DNA of 64,000 nt from Oscillospiraceae bacterium (GTDB lineage: Bacteria; Bacillota_A; Clostridia; Oscillospirales; Oscillospiraceae): assembly GCA_015068055.1 (NCBI GenBank), contig SVLG01000002.1, positions 1-64,000 of the forward strand, read 5' to 3'. Position numbers and translations under genes: made by a program. Under the pieces are notes generated by a model. The model was given only the letters and a program-made list of their open reading frames with translations, ran no database searches and was not told the DNA's origin. Shown in pieces: positions 40,939-51,597 of the stretch (position 1 is its first letter; each line of letters opens with the position of its first letter).

Positions 40939-42375
40939 ATGGCGAAAGAGAAAAAAGTAGAACAGATCACCGACATGGAGGTGGACTTTGCCCAGTGGTT
41001 CACCGATGTCTGCACCAAGGCTGAGCTGGTGGATTACTCCGGCGTAAAGGGCCTCTTCATCCTGCGCCCCTACGGCTACGCTCTGTGGGAAAACATCCAG
41101 AGCTTTCTGGATAAAGAATTCAAGGCTCTCGGCCACGAGAACGTGTCCATGCCCATGCTGATTCCCGAGTCCCTGCTGCAGAAGGAAAAGGATCACGTGG
41201 AGGGCTTTGCCCCCGAGTGCGCCTGGGTCACCCATGGCGGCAGCGAGGAGCTTCCCGAGCGTCTCTGTATCCGCCCCACCTCCGAGACGCTTTTCTGCGA
41301 CCACTGGAGCCATGTGGTGCATTCCTGGCGTGATCTGCCCATGAAATACAACCAGTGGTGCAGCGTGCTGCGCTGGGAAAAGACCACCCGTCCCTTCCTG
41401 CGCGGCCGTGAGTTCCTCTGGCAGGAGGGCCACACCCTCCACGCCACCGAGGAGGAAGCCCGCGAGGAGACTCTGCAGATGCTGGAAGTCTACGCCCGCT
41501 GCTGCGAAGAGCTGCTGGCCATGCCCGTCATCCGCGGCAACAAGACCGACAAGGAAAAGTTCGCCGGTGCTGTCAACACCTATACCATCGAGTGCATGAT
41601 GCACGACCACAAGGCTCTCCAGAGCGGCACCAGCCACTACTTTGGCGACGGCTTCACCCACGCCTTCAACATCGCCTTCTCCGATAAGAACAATCAGCTC
41701 AGCTATCCCCACCAGACCAGCTGGGGCATGTCCACCCGTGTCATCGGCGGTCTTATCATGACCCACGGCGACAATAACGGTCTCGTGCTGCCTCCCCGTG
41801 TGGCCCCTGTGCAGGTCATCGTTCTGCCCATCGCCCAGCACAAGCCCGGTGTTCTTGAGAAGGCCGAGGAGCTGGTGAACCGTCTGAAGTCTGCCGGCGT
41901 CCGCGTAAAGGGTGACTTCTCCGACAACTCCCCCGGCTGGAAGTTTGCCAACTGGGAGATGAAGGGTGTGCCTCTGCGCATCGAGATCGGTCCCAAGGAC
42001 ATCGAGAACGGTCAGTGCGTGGCCGTCCGCCGCGACAACCGCGAGAAGACCTTCCTCTCTCTGGACAATCTGGAGGAGACCATCCCCGCTCTGCTGGAGG
42101 AGGTTCAGAAGGGCATCTTCGCCAAGGCCAAGGAAAATCTCGACAGCCACTGCTTCCCTGCTTACTCTCTGGACGAGGCCAAAGCCATCCAGCAGGAAAA
42201 GGGCGGCTTCATCAAGACCATGTGGTGCGGTGACCTTGCCTGCGAAATGAAGATGAAGGAAGAGGCCGGTATGACCAGCCGCTGCATCCCCTTCGAGCAG
42301 GAGAATCTGGGCGAAGTCTGCCCCATCTGCGGCAAACCCGCCAAGCATATGATCTACTGGGGCGTCGCTTACTGA
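40939..42375 (+). CDS. proS: Prolyl-tRNA synthetase, archaeal-type (no editing insert)
   Basis: 478 aa. Charges tRNA-Pro. The length, absence of the INS editing domain between motifs 2 and 3, and the C-terminal extension with [18 protein letters not shown] mark the archaeal/eukaryotic-like type 3 ProRS common in Clostridia. Class II motifs: [28 protein letters not shown] (motif 2) and [18 protein letters not shown] (motif 3). ATG 40939 follows AAAAGGAGA. Highly C-ending codons suggest strong expression. No T-box is seen upstream. Confidence 0.97.
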   Translation: MAKEKKVEQITDMEVDFAQWFTDVCTKAELVDYSGVKGLFILRPYGYALWENIQSFLDKEFKALGHENVSMPMLIPESLLQKEKDHVEGFAPECAWVTHGGSEELPERLCIRPTSETLFCDHWSHVVHSWRDLPMKYNQWCSVLRWEKTTRPFLRGREFLWQEGHTLHATEEEAREETLQMLEVYARCCEELLAMPVIRGNKTDKEKFAGAVNTYTIECMMHDHKALQSGTSHYFGDGFTHAFNIAFSDKNNQLSYPHQTSWGMSTRVIGGLIMTHGDNNGLVLPPRVAPVQVIVLPIAQHKPGVLEKAEELVNRLKSAGVRVKGDFSDNSPGWKFANWEMKGVPLRIEIGPKDIENGQCVAVRRDNREKTFLSLDNLEETIPALLEEVQKGIFAKAKENLDSHCFPAYSLDEAKAIQQEKGGFIKTMWCGDLACEMKMKEEAGMTSRCIPFEQENLGEVCPICGKPAKHMIYWGVAY

Positions 42376-42385
42376 TGCCATACAA

Positions 42386-42424
42386 AAAAAGTTCCGGGAA
42401 AACAAAATTTTCCCGGAACTTTTT
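42386..42424 (+). terminator. Terminator after proS
   Basis: A 17-bp perfect stem AAAAAGTTCCGGGAAAA/TTTTCCCGGAACTTTTT with a 5-nt loop. Confidence 0.93.
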
Positions 42425-42466
42425 CCATATGTACTGCGTCATAGAAAACAAAAGGAGGTTGAGCCC

Positions 42467-43441
42467 ATGAAACGAAATGTCCTTGCAATACTTCTTATCC
42501 TTGTGCTGCTCCTCTGCGGCTGCGGCGGCGCGGCAAAGAGTGTGGAAATGCAAAGTGCCCCCCGCGAACCGGCTGCGGCGGCCGACATGGTCTATACCGA
42601 AGAGGCCTATGAGATGGAAGCCCCGGCCATGGAAATGAAGGCAACCGCTGCCGGCGGCATCGCCAACAGCGAGAGCGGACGCAGCAGTCAGGGCGAGATG
42701 CAGGCAGAAAAGATTATCTACTCTGCCAATGCCCGCATTGAAACCATCGACTACGAAGCGAGTGTGCAGGGTGTCTACGATATGGTGGAACGCTTCGGCG
42801 GCTTTGTCCAGTCCTCCAGCATCTCCGGCAGTGACTATTACAGTACCGCCCGCGGCCGTCAGAACCTGCGTTACGCGTCCTTTACCGTGCGTATCCCTTC
42901 GGAGAATTTTGAAACGCTGACCTCTTCCCTCTCGGAACTTGGCAACGTCCCCTACTGCAACACCTATTCCGAAAATGTCTCTGCCCAGTACTACGATGTG
43001 CAGAGCCGTCTCACCGCTTACAAGACGCAGGAAGCCCGGCTTCTTGAGATGCTGGAGATCGCGGAGAGCGTGGAGGATCTGCTGGCCATCCAGCAGCAGC
43101 TCACTGAGGTGCAGTATGAGATCGACTCCCTGCAGTCCACTCTCACCAACTATGACCGGCGCATCAGTTACAGCACCGTTGACATTGAGGTGCAGGAGGT
43201 GGAGGAATACACCGAGGAGCCGGTGGTGAAGCTCACCTACTGGCAGAAGATGGGCCGCGGCTTTGTCCGCTCTCTGGAGAACGTGGGCGAGTTCTTTACC
43301 GATGCCATTCTCTGGTTTGTCAGCAACCTCCCTGCCCTGATCACCTGGGCTGTTGCCATCAGCGCAGCGATACTCATTGGCAAGCGGGTAAAGGCAAAAA
43401 GAAACTGGCGGCTTTTCAAGCGCCGTAAAGATGTGGAATAA
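42467..43441 (+). CDS. DUF4349-type lipoprotein
   Basis: 324 aa. Lipoprotein signal (MKRNVLAILLILVLLLCGC, with lipidated Cys17 or Cys19), a disordered Glu/Ala/Met-rich stretch to about 85, then the DUF4349 core (YSANARIETIDYEASVQGVY, FGGFVQSSSISG, FTVRIPSENFETL) with a coiled coil (about 180-230), and a C-terminal membrane helix (about 280-305) with a basic tail. An envelope protein of unknown function, anchored at both ends. ATG has AAAAGGAGG upstream. Confidence 0.82.
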   Translation: MKRNVLAILLILVLLLCGCGGAAKSVEMQSAPREPAAAADMVYTEEAYEMEAPAMEMKATAAGGIANSESGRSSQGEMQAEKIIYSANARIETIDYEASVQGVYDMVERFGGFVQSSSISGSDYYSTARGRQNLRYASFTVRIPSENFETLTSSLSELGNVPYCNTYSENVSAQYYDVQSRLTAYKTQEARLLEMLEIAESVEDLLAIQQQLTEVQYEIDSLQSTLTNYDRRISYSTVDIEVQEVEEYTEEPVVKLTYWQKMGRGFVRSLENVGEFFTDAILWFVSNLPALITWAVAISAAILIGKRVKAKRNWRLFKRRKDVE

Positions 43442-43448
43442 GAATGAA

Positions 43449-43480
43449 AATAAGCGTAAGGCTTTTGCCTTACGCTTATT
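43449..43480. terminator. Bidirectional terminator between DUF4349 gene and polC
   Basis: A 14-bp perfect stem AATAAGCGTAAGGC/GCCTTACGCTTATT with a TTTT loop and A/T runs on both sides. Confidence 0.92.
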
Positions 43481-43483
43481 TTT

Positions 43484-46400
43484 TCAGAACATATCAAACA
43501 AACTTACCTGCGAGCTGTCGGGCAGATCACCCAATGCGCCCAGCTTTTTGAGCTGCTCCAGGTGGGTCTGGCTCACCTTGGGACAGGCGGCCGAAACTTC
43601 CTCAATGGAGAGGAAACGCTTGCCCTGACACTTTTTGAGATCCTCCGCCGCCGTCTCGCCCAGGCCCGAAATGGACACAAAGGGCGGACGAAGCTTCCCG
43701 TCCTCGATGAGGAACTTGCGGGAATCGGACTTGTAGATATCCACGGGCAGGAACTCAAAGCCGCGCATATAGAACTCATACACGGATTCCAGCGTGGTCA
43801 GGAGATCCTGTTCCTTGGCGGTGGCATTGGGGTTATTCTGAATGGACTCGATACGCGCCTTGACAGCATCCAACCCCATGACCATGCTCTCGGCATCAAA
43901 GCCGTCCTTCTCGCTGCGGCGGTAAAAGTAGGCCGCGTAGTACGCCAGCGGATAATGGACCTTGTACCACGCGATACGGAAGGCCATCGTGACGTAAGCC
44001 ACGGCGTGGGCCTTGGGGAACAGATACTGAATTTTGCGGCAGGATTCAATCCACCAGTCCGGCACGCCCCGCTCCTGCATTTCTTCCACGATGCCGTCGG
44101 GCCAGGGCTTGCCCTTGTGAATGGCGCCCTTACGGACGGCTTCCATGAACTTGAAGGCCCGTTTTCCTTCCATGCCCTTGGACATGAGATAAATCATAAT
44201 GTCGTCGCGGCAGCCCACGCACTTATCGACCGGGGCAATGCCGTTAACGACCAGATCGCGGATATTACCGGCCCAGACGTCGGTACCATGAGAGAAGCCA
44301 GAGAGCTTCACCAGCGTATCATACTGTTTGGGCTGGGTATCCACCAGCATCTGCCGGGTGAAGTTGGTGCCAAACTCGGGCACGCCGATGGTGCCGGTCT
44401 TGCCGATGATGGGGTCATCGTCCCCAAGGCCCAAAGGCGCAGGAGACGTAAAGATCGCCATGGTATCCGGATCGTCCAGAGGAATTTCCCGTGCATTGGT
44501 GCCGGTCATATCCTCCAGCATCTTTATCATGGTGGGGTCATCGTGGCCCAGTTCGTCCAGCTTTAGGAGGTTGGCCTCCATGGAGTGGTATTCAAAATGG
44601 GTGGTGATGATGCCGCCTTCGGCGTCATCCGCCGGGTGCTGCACGGGACAGAAGTCCGTCACGTCCATATTCTGCGGGATAATGACCAGACCGCCGGGGT
44701 GCTGGCCGGTGGTACGCTTTACACCGACACAACCCGCGGCAAGGCGGTTTTCCTCGGCCTTGGGCACAGTGATACCCCGCTCCTCCAGATACTTCTTCAC
44801 GTAGCCATAGGCGGTCTTCTCCGCCAGCGTACCGATGGTGCCGGCACGGAACACGTGGGTACGGCCAAAGAGTTCCTCCGTGTACTTATGGGCCTGGGCC
44901 TGGTACTCACCGGAAAAGTTCAGGTCGATATCGGGAACCTTGTCGCCGCCAAAGCCAAGGAATGTCTCAAAGGGGATATCAAAGCCGTCCTTGGCCATGA
45001 TGGTTCCGCAGACGGGACAGGGCTTATCGGGCATGTCCGCGCCGCAGCCATACTTGTCGCCATTTTCCATATAGACGTTTTCGAAATCGCTGTGGCGGCA
45101 GTTGGGACAGCGGTAATGGGGCGGCAGGGAGTTAACCTCCGTAATGCCGGACATATAAGCCACGATGGAGGAACCAACGCTGCCCCGGCTGCCTACCAGA
45201 TAGCCGTGCTCCAGTGAGTTCTGCACCAGCTTCTGGGCGCTCATATAGATAACCTCGTAATGGCGGCCCAATATGGCATCCAGCTCCACCTGCACACGTT
45301 CCGTCACCAGCTGCGGCGGCTCGTCGCCGTAGAGAGAGCGGGTCTTATCCCAGACCATCTGCTCCAGATCTTCCGCCGCGTGTTCAATACTGGGCGGATA
45401 AAGATCGGGGGGCAGTAATTCAAACTCCTCCACGCTGTCCGCAATGGCGTTGGGATGGCCGATGACGGCGGCATAGCAGTCTTCCTCGCCCAGATACGCA
45501 AACTCCTTAAGCATCTCATCGGTAGTCTTGAAGTAGATGGGCATGGACTTGTCCGCATCGTCAAACTTCTTGGCTGCCAGCAGGATGTGGCGGTAGATCT
45601 CGTCCTCCGGTTCCAGAAAATGCACGTCACCGGTGGCGCAAAAGGGCTTGCCAAGCTTTTTGGCCAGTTCAACAATGCGGCGGTTATAATTCCGAAGATC
45701 CTCGTCCGAGCGAGCCATTCCCTTTTCTATCATAAAGCGGTTGTTGCAAAGGGGCTGGATCTCCAGATAGTCGTAGAAGGAAGCGATGCGTTCCTGCTCC
45801 GAGGGGCTGCGCTGGCGCTGCACGGCCTCAAAAACTTCGCCCGCCTCGCAGGCGGAGCCAATGATCAGACCCTCCCGATACTGCATCAGCAGACTCTTGG
45901 GGATGATGGGTACCTTTTTAAAATGCTCCAGATGGGACTTTGAGATAAGCTCGTAAAGATTTTTCAGACCGCGCTTGTCCTTCACCAGCAGGATGATGTG
46001 GCGGTTGCGGCCGTGACCTCTCCCCTCGCCCATGGCGCGGGTTACTGTTTCCATGTCGCGCAGCCGTATAACCCCGGCTTCCTTCAGGCGCTCCCGGAGC
46101 CTCAGGTAGATCTGACCGCAGACCCCGGCATCGTCCGAGGCCCGGTGATGATTGAAATCGGGCAGCCCCAGCGTCCGGGCCACCACATCCAGTTTGTGGC
46201 GCTTGAGATCGGGCAAAAGCCGCTGGGCCAGCGGCAGCGTGTCGATAAACACCGGGGCAAAGCCCATACCGCTGCGCGCAGCAGTCTCGGCCATAAAGCC
46301 CACGTCAAACTGGGCATTATGCGCTACAAGAGGTCGGTCTCCCGCAAAGGTCATAAAGTCCTGCAGGGCCTTCTCCTCACCGGGCGCGTCAAAGACATCC

Positions 46401-47494
46401 CGGTCTGTGATACCCGTCAGGCGGGTGATTTCCGCCGGAATGGGCATACCGGGATTGACAAAGGTCTGGAAGCTCTTTACCGGGTGCCCCTTCTCATAAA
46501 GCACGGCACCAATCTCGGTAATGCGGTCGCGGATGGCATCCAGACCGGTGGTTTCAATGTCAAAGGCCACGAAGTCAGAGTCCAGAGGCAGTTCCGTCTC
46601 TCCGTGGATGGCCAGAAGCTCGTCCACATCGTTGACGTAGTAACCTTCCACGCCGTAGATGATCTTGATCTTATTCTTTTTACCGGCACCCCAGACTTCC
46701 GGAAAGGCCTGAGCCACGCCATGGTCCGTGATGGCAATGGCCTTGTGTCCCCATTTGGCTGCGGTCTTCACCGCTGCGCTGGGATCGGTCAGGGCATCCA
46801 GCGCGCTGTAGCGGGTGTGGAGGTGCAGCTCCACGCGTTTCTCCTCTGCGGTATCCTTCCGGCTGGGCGCCTGGGCCTCGGAAATATCACGCGGGTCCAG
46901 AGCAATGTCGCTGTCGTAGCGGTTATAGACCACCGCGCCGCTGACGGTGAGCCACTGGCCCTTCTTGATGCGTTCAATGATGCTCTGGTCATCATCCTTG
47001 CGCAGGAACTTGCTCACATGGATGCTGCCGGTGTTGTCGGTGATGGAGAAGCTCAGTACTGAGGCTCCGCCCTTTACCTCGCGGCTGTCCGTCTCAAAGA
47101 CACGACCGCGGACGGTCACACTGCCGGACTCCAAATTCACACTTTCCAATGCCACGGGCGCAGTCTTGATGGGTTTCCCCATGAGAACCGCGCTCTCCAC
47201 ATTCTTTTTGGCCTCAGCCTTTTCAATGGCCTTGGCTGCACTGACCACAGCTTCGGGCTGGGGATAGTCAGCGCGAAGGTCAATGCCCGCAAGACCATAT
47301 TCAGCGCAGATGCGGGCCTTCAATGTGCCAATCTCTGAGGGAGCCGGCATGGCGGCAAAACGCACATCCAACTCCATAAGCCGCTCCTGCCGGTTTACAT
47401 GGACACGCCGCACCTCCGCATCCTGAAGCCCGCCGGCACAACCGGCCAGCCCCGCGCAGCAGGGAAACATATCCAGAAACTTCACAACATCCAT
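43484..47494 (-). CDS. polC: DNA polymerase III alpha subunit, Gram-positive type PolC
   Basis: 1336 aa, a little shorter than B. subtilis PolC (about 1437), mostly at the N-terminus. Order: N-terminal domain, OB fold (about 120-195), PHP first half (HLHTRYSALDALTDP near 220), proofreading exonuclease inserted in PHP (DFVAFDIETTGL near 303), PHP second half, zinc-ribbon CPNC...CPVC (about 790-830), palm with DIDLNFSGEYQ near 852, fingers, and the C-terminal helix-hairpin-helix and beta-clamp motif (SQVSLFDMF). Chromosomal replicase. ATG overlaps the ispG stop by one nt. Confidence 0.97.
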   Translation of the reverse strand: MDVVKFLDMFPCCAGLAGCAGGLQDAEVRRVHVNRQERLMELDVRFAAMPAPSEIGTLKARICAEYGLAGIDLRADYPQPEAVVSAAKAIEKAEAKKNVESAVLMGKPIKTAPVALESVNLESGSVTVRGRVFETDSREVKGGASVLSFSITDNTGSIHVSKFLRKDDDQSIIERIKKGQWLTVSGAVVYNRYDSDIALDPRDISEAQAPSRKDTAEEKRVELHLHTRYSALDALTDPSAAVKTAAKWGHKAIAITDHGVAQAFPEVWGAGKKNKIKIIYGVEGYYVNDVDELLAIHGETELPLDSDFVAFDIETTGLDAIRDRITEIGAVLYEKGHPVKSFQTFVNPGMPIPAEITRLTGITDRDVFDAPGEEKALQDFMTFAGDRPLVAHNAQFDVGFMAETAARSGMGFAPVFIDTLPLAQRLLPDLKRHKLDVVARTLGLPDFNHHRASDDAGVCGQIYLRLRERLKEAGVIRLRDMETVTRAMGEGRGHGRNRHIILLVKDKRGLKNLYELISKSHLEHFKKVPIIPKSLLMQYREGLIIGSACEAGEVFEAVQRQRSPSEQERIASFYDYLEIQPLCNNRFMIEKGMARSDEDLRNYNRRIVELAKKLGKPFCATGDVHFLEPEDEIYRHILLAAKKFDDADKSMPIYFKTTDEMLKEFAYLGEEDCYAAVIGHPNAIADSVEEFELLPPDLYPPSIEHAAEDLEQMVWDKTRSLYGDEPPQLVTERVQVELDAILGRHYEVIYMSAQKLVQNSLEHGYLVGSRGSVGSSIVAYMSGITEVNSLPPHYRCPNCRHSDFENVYMENGDKYGCGADMPDKPCPVCGTIMAKDGFDIPFETFLGFGGDKVPDIDLNFSGEYQAQAHKYTEELFGRTHVFRAGTIGTLAEKTAYGYVKKYLEERGITVPKAEENRLAAGCVGVKRTTGQHPGGLVIIPQNMDVTDFCPVQHPADDAEGGIITTHFEYHSMEANLLKLDELGHDDPTMIKMLEDMTGTNAREIPLDDPDTMAIFTSPAPLGLGDDDPIIGKTGTIGVPEFGTNFTRQMLVDTQPKQYDTLVKLSGFSHGTDVWAGNIRDLVVNGIAPVDKCVGCRDDIMIYLMSKGMEGKRAFKFMEAVRKGAIHKGKPWPDGIVEEMQERGVPDWWIESCRKIQYLFPKAHAVAYVTMAFRIAWYKVHYPLAYYAAYFYRRSEKDGFDAESMVMGLDAVKARIESIQNNPNATAKEQDLLTTLESVYEFYMRGFEFLPVDIYKSDSRKFLIEDGKLRPPFVSISGLGETAAEDLKKCQGKRFLSIEEVSAACPKVSQTHLEQLKKLGALGDLPDSSQVSLFDMF

Positions 47495-48543
47495 CAGGAG
47501 TTCTCTCTTTCTATAAGCTCCGTAAGTGCATTGGCCAGTTGGGCCACCGGCACGCGGCCAATAGGCTGGCCCTTCTTGAAAATAACGCCCTCCCGTTTGC
47601 CGCCTGCAATGCCGTAGTCGGCATGGGAGGCTTCACCGGGCCCGTTTACCACACAGCCCATCACCGCCACGGTGATGTCCCAGGGCTTGTCCCGCAGCCG
47701 CTCCTCCACCTCTCTGGCCGTGCCAATGAGGTCATACTCCGTCCGTCCGCAGCTGGGACAGGACACGAAGCGGACACCGCCACGAAGCCCCAACGCGTTC
47801 AAAAGATCAATGCCCGCCCGGACTTCCTCCACAGGGTCATCCGTGAGAGATACACGAATGGTATCGCCGATGCCGTCCAGCAACAAAGAGCCGATCCCGG
47901 CAGCAGAGCGCAGCACACCAAGACGGGTGGTACCCGCCTCGGTAACGCCGATATGTAGGGGATACTCACAGCGCTGGGACATAAGCCGGTTGGCCTCCAC
48001 CGTAAGGGAAGCGTCGGAAGCCTTCAGCGAGAGGGCAATATCGGTGAAACCGCAGTCCTCCAGAAGCTTCGCATGGCCCAGCGCGCTGCGGCACATGGCC
48101 TCGGCGCTGAGACCGTATTCCGCCAGCAGTTCCTTTTCCAGAGAGCCGCCGTTGACACCGATGCGAATGGGTACCCCCCGGGCCTTACAGGCATCCGCCA
48201 CGGCACGAACACGCTCAGGTGCGCCGATGTTGCCGGGATTGATGCGGATCTTGTCGAACCCGGCCTCCACCGCAGCCAAAGCCAGCGTATAGTCAAAGTG
48301 GATGTCCGCTACCAAAGGCATATTGGTGCCCCTACGGATTTCCGGCAGGGCCCGGGCTGCGAGACGGTTGGGCACGGCAAGGCGCACGATCTCGCAGCCG
48401 GCCTCCTCCAGCGCCCGGATCTGGGCTAGGGTGGCCTCCACATCCTCGGTGCGGGTATTGGTCATCGACTGCACCGGGATGGGGTGACCGCCGCCAATGG
48501 GCAGGCCGCGGACGTATATGGTTTTGCTCTCTCTTCTTTTCAT
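47494..48543 (-). CDS. ispG: 4-hydroxy-3-methylbut-2-enyl diphosphate synthase
   Basis: 349 aa. Iron-sulfur enzyme for the penultimate MEP step. The N-terminal TIM-barrel (VPVQSMTNTRTEDVEATL-like start, ADIHFDYTLALAA, KIRINPGNIG) and C-terminal cluster domain with CPSCGR and MGCVVNGPGEA contain the three conserved Cys and Glu ligands. ATG 48543 overlaps the rseP stop by 4 nt. Confidence 0.96.
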   Translation of the reverse strand: MKRRESKTIYVRGLPIGGGHPIPVQSMTNTRTEDVEATLAQIRALEEAGCEIVRLAVPNRLAARALPEIRRGTNMPLVADIHFDYTLALAAVEAGFDKIRINPGNIGAPERVRAVADACKARGVPIRIGVNGGSLEKELLAEYGLSAEAMCRSALGHAKLLEDCGFTDIALSLKASDASLTVEANRLMSQRCEYPLHIGVTEAGTTRLGVLRSAAGIGSLLLDGIGDTIRVSLTDDPVEEVRAGIDLLNALGLRGGVRFVSCPSCGRTEYDLIGTAREVEERLRDKPWDITVAVMGCVVNGPGEASHADYGIAGGKREGVIFKKGQPIGRVPVAQLANALTELIERENS

Positions 48544-49598
48544 CGTGAAAGTATCCTCGAAATATCGTTATACATGATAAAGACCATCAGCAGCATCAAA
48601 AGCACGAGGCCAATGCTGTGGATCCAGTTTTCAATCCGGGTGTCCGGCGCGCGGCCGCTGAGCTTCGTCCAGAGGGCGGAAAGGCAAAGGGTCAGCACAT
48701 GGCCGCCATCCAGCGCCGGAATGGGCAGCATGTTCATCACCGCCAGATTTACCGCAATCAGCGCAACCATGTAAAGAATGTCCTCCAGACCCTGGGAAAC
48801 GCTGGCTGCACTTTGCCCCGTTTCGTTAATAATATCCACAATGCCCACAACCCCGGCCATGTCTGTCACTGCTGCGTTACCGGTTATAAGATCTGTAAGA
48901 CCGATGCGCACCAGTCTGACAAAGTCCAGACAGTTATACCAGCTGTACCGGAGCCACACAGCAAAGCTGTTGGGCTCTACCGTGAAGTTAAGGCCGTACT
49001 TCCACTCGGTGCCACCATCCGCTGTGGGAAACTCCACCGGCACCATGTGATAGTCCTCGATCTCAATCTTTTTGCCGTCGCGGAGGATCACCAGATCGAC
49101 ATCCCCGCCGTAGGCATTGCGGCCCACATACTCGGAAAAGTTGGTGGTGAAGTAGACGCGCTCGCCGTTTACGCTGTGGATGCGGTCACCCACCTGCAGC
49201 GTTCCCTCATAGGGGCAGCCCGCCCGGAAACTCTCCAGCCGGTTGCTGTAAAAGCCTGTGGACCCGGCAAAAAGCAGGGCCGTGATCAAAAAGCCCATGA
49301 GAAAATTCATGGCGGCACCGGCCACCAGAATAATCAACTTCTTCCAGAGGGGCTGTGCTCCGAAGGAACGGGGATCGTCCGAGTCCTCGTCCTCGCCTTC
49401 CATGGCGCAGAAGCCGCCAATGGGCAGGAGACGGAGAGAATACTCCGTCTCCCCGATTTGCCGATGCAAAAGCTGCGGGCCCATGCCCATGGCAAACTCA
49501 AGCACCTTTACGCCGCAGCTTTTCGCGGCAAGAAAGTGCCCCATTTCATGAACAAAGATCAGAAGACCAAACGCAAGAATCGCAATGAGAATATACAT
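48540..49598 (-). CDS. rseP: Site-2 protease RseP
   Basis: 352 aa. Intramembrane zinc metalloprotease that cleaves anti-sigma factors and signal-peptide remnants. HEMGH at 17-21 in the first helix, LDG at 296-298 in the third core helix, one PDZ domain between (EGTLQVGDRIHSVNGERV, about 131-190). Four helices. ATG 49598 with GGGTAA upstream, preferred over the in-frame TTG 49604. Gene order dxr-rseP-ispG is conserved. Confidence 0.95.
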   Translation of the reverse strand: MYILIAILAFGLLIFVHEMGHFLAAKSCGVKVLEFAMGMGPQLLHRQIGETEYSLRLLPIGGFCAMEGEDEDSDDPRSFGAQPLWKKLIILVAGAAMNFLMGFLITALLFAGSTGFYSNRLESFRAGCPYEGTLQVGDRIHSVNGERVYFTTNFSEYVGRNAYGGDVDLVILRDGKKIEIEDYHMVPVEFPTADGGTEWKYGLNFTVEPNSFAVWLRYSWYNCLDFVRLVRIGLTDLITGNAAVTDMAGVVGIVDIINETGQSAASVSQGLEDILYMVALIAVNLAVMNMLPIPALDGGHVLTLCLSALWTKLSGRAPDTRIENWIHSIGLVLLMLLMVFIMYNDISRILSR

Positions 49599-49607
49599 AA
49601 GCAAAGA

Positions 49608-50753
49608 TTACCCGATTTTACCGAAAACATGCCTGCGGGCGGCTGCATCCTTTTCAATCAACTCATCCAGTGAGTGGTAGCTGCCGCTGCCCAGCGCGTC
49701 CACCGCAGACGCCACCATATCATAAATGCTGTTATAGCCGATGCGATGCTGCAGAAACAGAGCCACAGCCGCCTCGTTGGCCGCCGAGAGTACCGCCGGA
49801 GCCATACCTCCTGCCGCAGCGCATTCCAGCGCCAGACGCAGGCAGGGCATTTTTTCCATGTCCGGCTCCTCAAAATGCATGGTGCCAAGCTTCACAAAGT
49901 CAAGACTCTCCGCTGCATTTTCCCCTCGCTCCGGCCAGCTGAGGGCATACTGGATGGGAATGCCCATGTCCGGCGTGCCAAGCTGGGCGATCACCGCGCC
50001 GTCGTTTAGTTCAATCATGGAGTGGATGGCGCTCTCCGGATGTACCAGCACCTTGATACGCTCGGGACTTACCCCAAAGAGATGCATGGCTTCGATAAAC
50101 TCAAGACCCTTGTTCATCATGGTGGCGCTGTCCACACTGATCTTGGGGCCCATGGCCCAGTTGGGATGACGCACAGCCCGCTCCGGTGTCACATCCGCCG
50201 TTTGCTCTCGTGTCCAGCCCCGGAAGGGACCGCCGGAACCCGTCAGCAGAATGCGGCGCAGCTCGCTCTTATCGCGGCCGGTGAGACACTGAAAGATGGC
50301 GGAATGCTCGCTGTCCACTGGGATGATCTCCGCGCCGCATTTTGCCGCCTCCGCCATAACCAGTTCCCCGGCACAAACCAGCGTTTCCTTGTTGGCGAGG
50401 GCAATGCGGCGTTTGGCCCGAATGGCAGCCATGGTGGGCTTCAGACCCACGCTGCCGCTGACAGCGGTTACCACGCAGTCGCACTCATGCCAGAGAGCCA
50501 CTTCTTCCAGAGCGGCGGCTCCGCCCACAACACGAATGTCCGTGTCGCTGAGACGGTGGCGCAGTTCCTCCGCTGCCTCTTCATCGCTGACGCCCACAAG
50601 GGCAACGTCCAGCGTGCGGGCCTGCTCTTCCAGAAGATTAATCCCCCGATTGGCTGCGATGGCCCGGACGGGGATGCCGAGACGGCCGGCCGCCGCAGCG
50701 GTCTGCCGTCCGATAGAACCGGTTGAACCCAGAACAGAAATTGCTTTTACCAT
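49608..50753 (-). CDS. dxr: 1-deoxy-D-xylulose 5-phosphate reductoisomerase
   Basis: 381 aa. Second MEP step. NADPH loop GSTGSIG (9-15), the metal site region IPVDSEHSAIFQCL, GSGGPFRG, and SVDSATMMNKGLEFIEA with HPESAIHSMIE. ATG 50753 has GAGGC upstream, 10 nt after the cdsA stop. Confidence 0.97.
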   Translation of the reverse strand: MVKAISVLGSTGSIGRQTAAAAGRLGIPVRAIAANRGINLLEEQARTLDVALVGVSDEEAAEELRHRLSDTDIRVVGGAAALEEVALWHECDCVVTAVSGSVGLKPTMAAIRAKRRIALANKETLVCAGELVMAEAAKCGAEIIPVDSEHSAIFQCLTGRDKSELRRILLTGSGGPFRGWTREQTADVTPERAVRHPNWAMGPKISVDSATMMNKGLEFIEAMHLFGVSPERIKVLVHPESAIHSMIELNDGAVIAQLGTPDMGIPIQYALSWPERGENAAESLDFVKLGTMHFEEPDMEKMPCLRLALECAAAGGMAPAVLSAANEAAVALFLQHRIGYNSIYDMVASAVDALGSGSYHSLDELIEKDAAARRHVFGKIG

Positions 50754-50763
50754 AAAAAATGCC

Positions 50764-51597
50764 TCATACAATAATGGCCGGCAGCCAGAAGGTAAGGATC
50801 TCCAGCAGCGGTGCCGTAAAATACATACTATCAAAACGGTCCAGAACACCGCCGTGGCCGGGAAGAATGTCGCCATAGTCCTTAACACCGCAGTAACGCT
50901 TCACCGCAGAGAAGGAAAGGTCGCCCAGCTCACAGGCGATACCGCCAAGAAAACCATAAACGAGCATACGGCCAAAGCGGACATCCATGCCGCAGGCACT
51001 CAGAATCGCGCCGTAAATCACAGCGCCCAAAGCTGCGCAGACCAACCCGCCCACAGCACCCTCTACCGTCTTGTTGGGCGAAAGCCGGGGCACCAGCTTA
51101 TGCTTACCCATCAGTTTCCCGCAGAAGAACGCACCGGAGTCGCAGGAATAGGCGATCATGAAGGGAAGGAACATATTGAAGCGGCCGCCATGTACACGAA
51201 GGCCGATTCGTATCAGCGAAGAGAGCATGATGGGCATAACCATACCCGCTACAAGTCCCGCCAGAATCAGCGGCAGATCCATGCGGTCGTCCTTACGCTC
51301 ATAAGAGAAGATGTACTCCAGGAAAAGCATAAAGAAAAGGTAATAGCTCAGGGTGTATAGAGAGGCCCCCTCTCCCCTGACAGCCAGCCAGAACGGCATG
51401 GCAAAGGCAGACGCCATGGGCCAGAACACCGTACGGCGGTGGAGCTTCACCTTTGAGTTGACGCAGCGCATAAACTCCATGGTCGCCTGAGCGCAGAGAA
51501 CGCCAAGCACAATGCCAAAGAGCCACAGCGGTGCCCAGATGCAAAGGATGATGGTCAGCGGCGCGCCCACCAATGCCGTAATCACTCGTTTTTTCAA
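50764..51597 (-). CDS. cdsA: Phosphatidate cytidylyltransferase
   Basis: 277 aa polytopic membrane enzyme making CDP-diacylglycerol. The CdsA signature SFSAVKRYCGVKDYGDILPG followed by HGGVLDRFDS is intact near 235-265, with DSGAFFCGKLMGKHKL before it. TTG start whose codon overlaps the uppS stop (TTGA); GGGGGAG upstream. About eight helices. Confidence 0.95.
   Translation of the reverse strand: MKKRVITALVGAPLTIILCIWAPLWLFGIVLGVLCAQATMEFMRCVNSKVKLHRRTVFWPMASAFAMPFWLAVRGEGASLYTLSYYLFFMLFLEYIFSYERKDDRMDLPLILAGLVAGMVMPIMLSSLIRIGLRVHGGRFNMFLPFMIAYSCDSGAFFCGKLMGKHKLVPRLSPNKTVEGAVGGLVCAALGAVIYGAILSACGMDVRFGRMLVYGFLGGIACELGDLSFSAVKRYCGVKDYGDILPGHGGVLDRFDSMYFTAPLLEILTFWLPAIIV

Noticed and set aside
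40828..42405. 525-codon open frame antisense to proS
   Set aside because: Shadow of the highly codon-biased proS gene.
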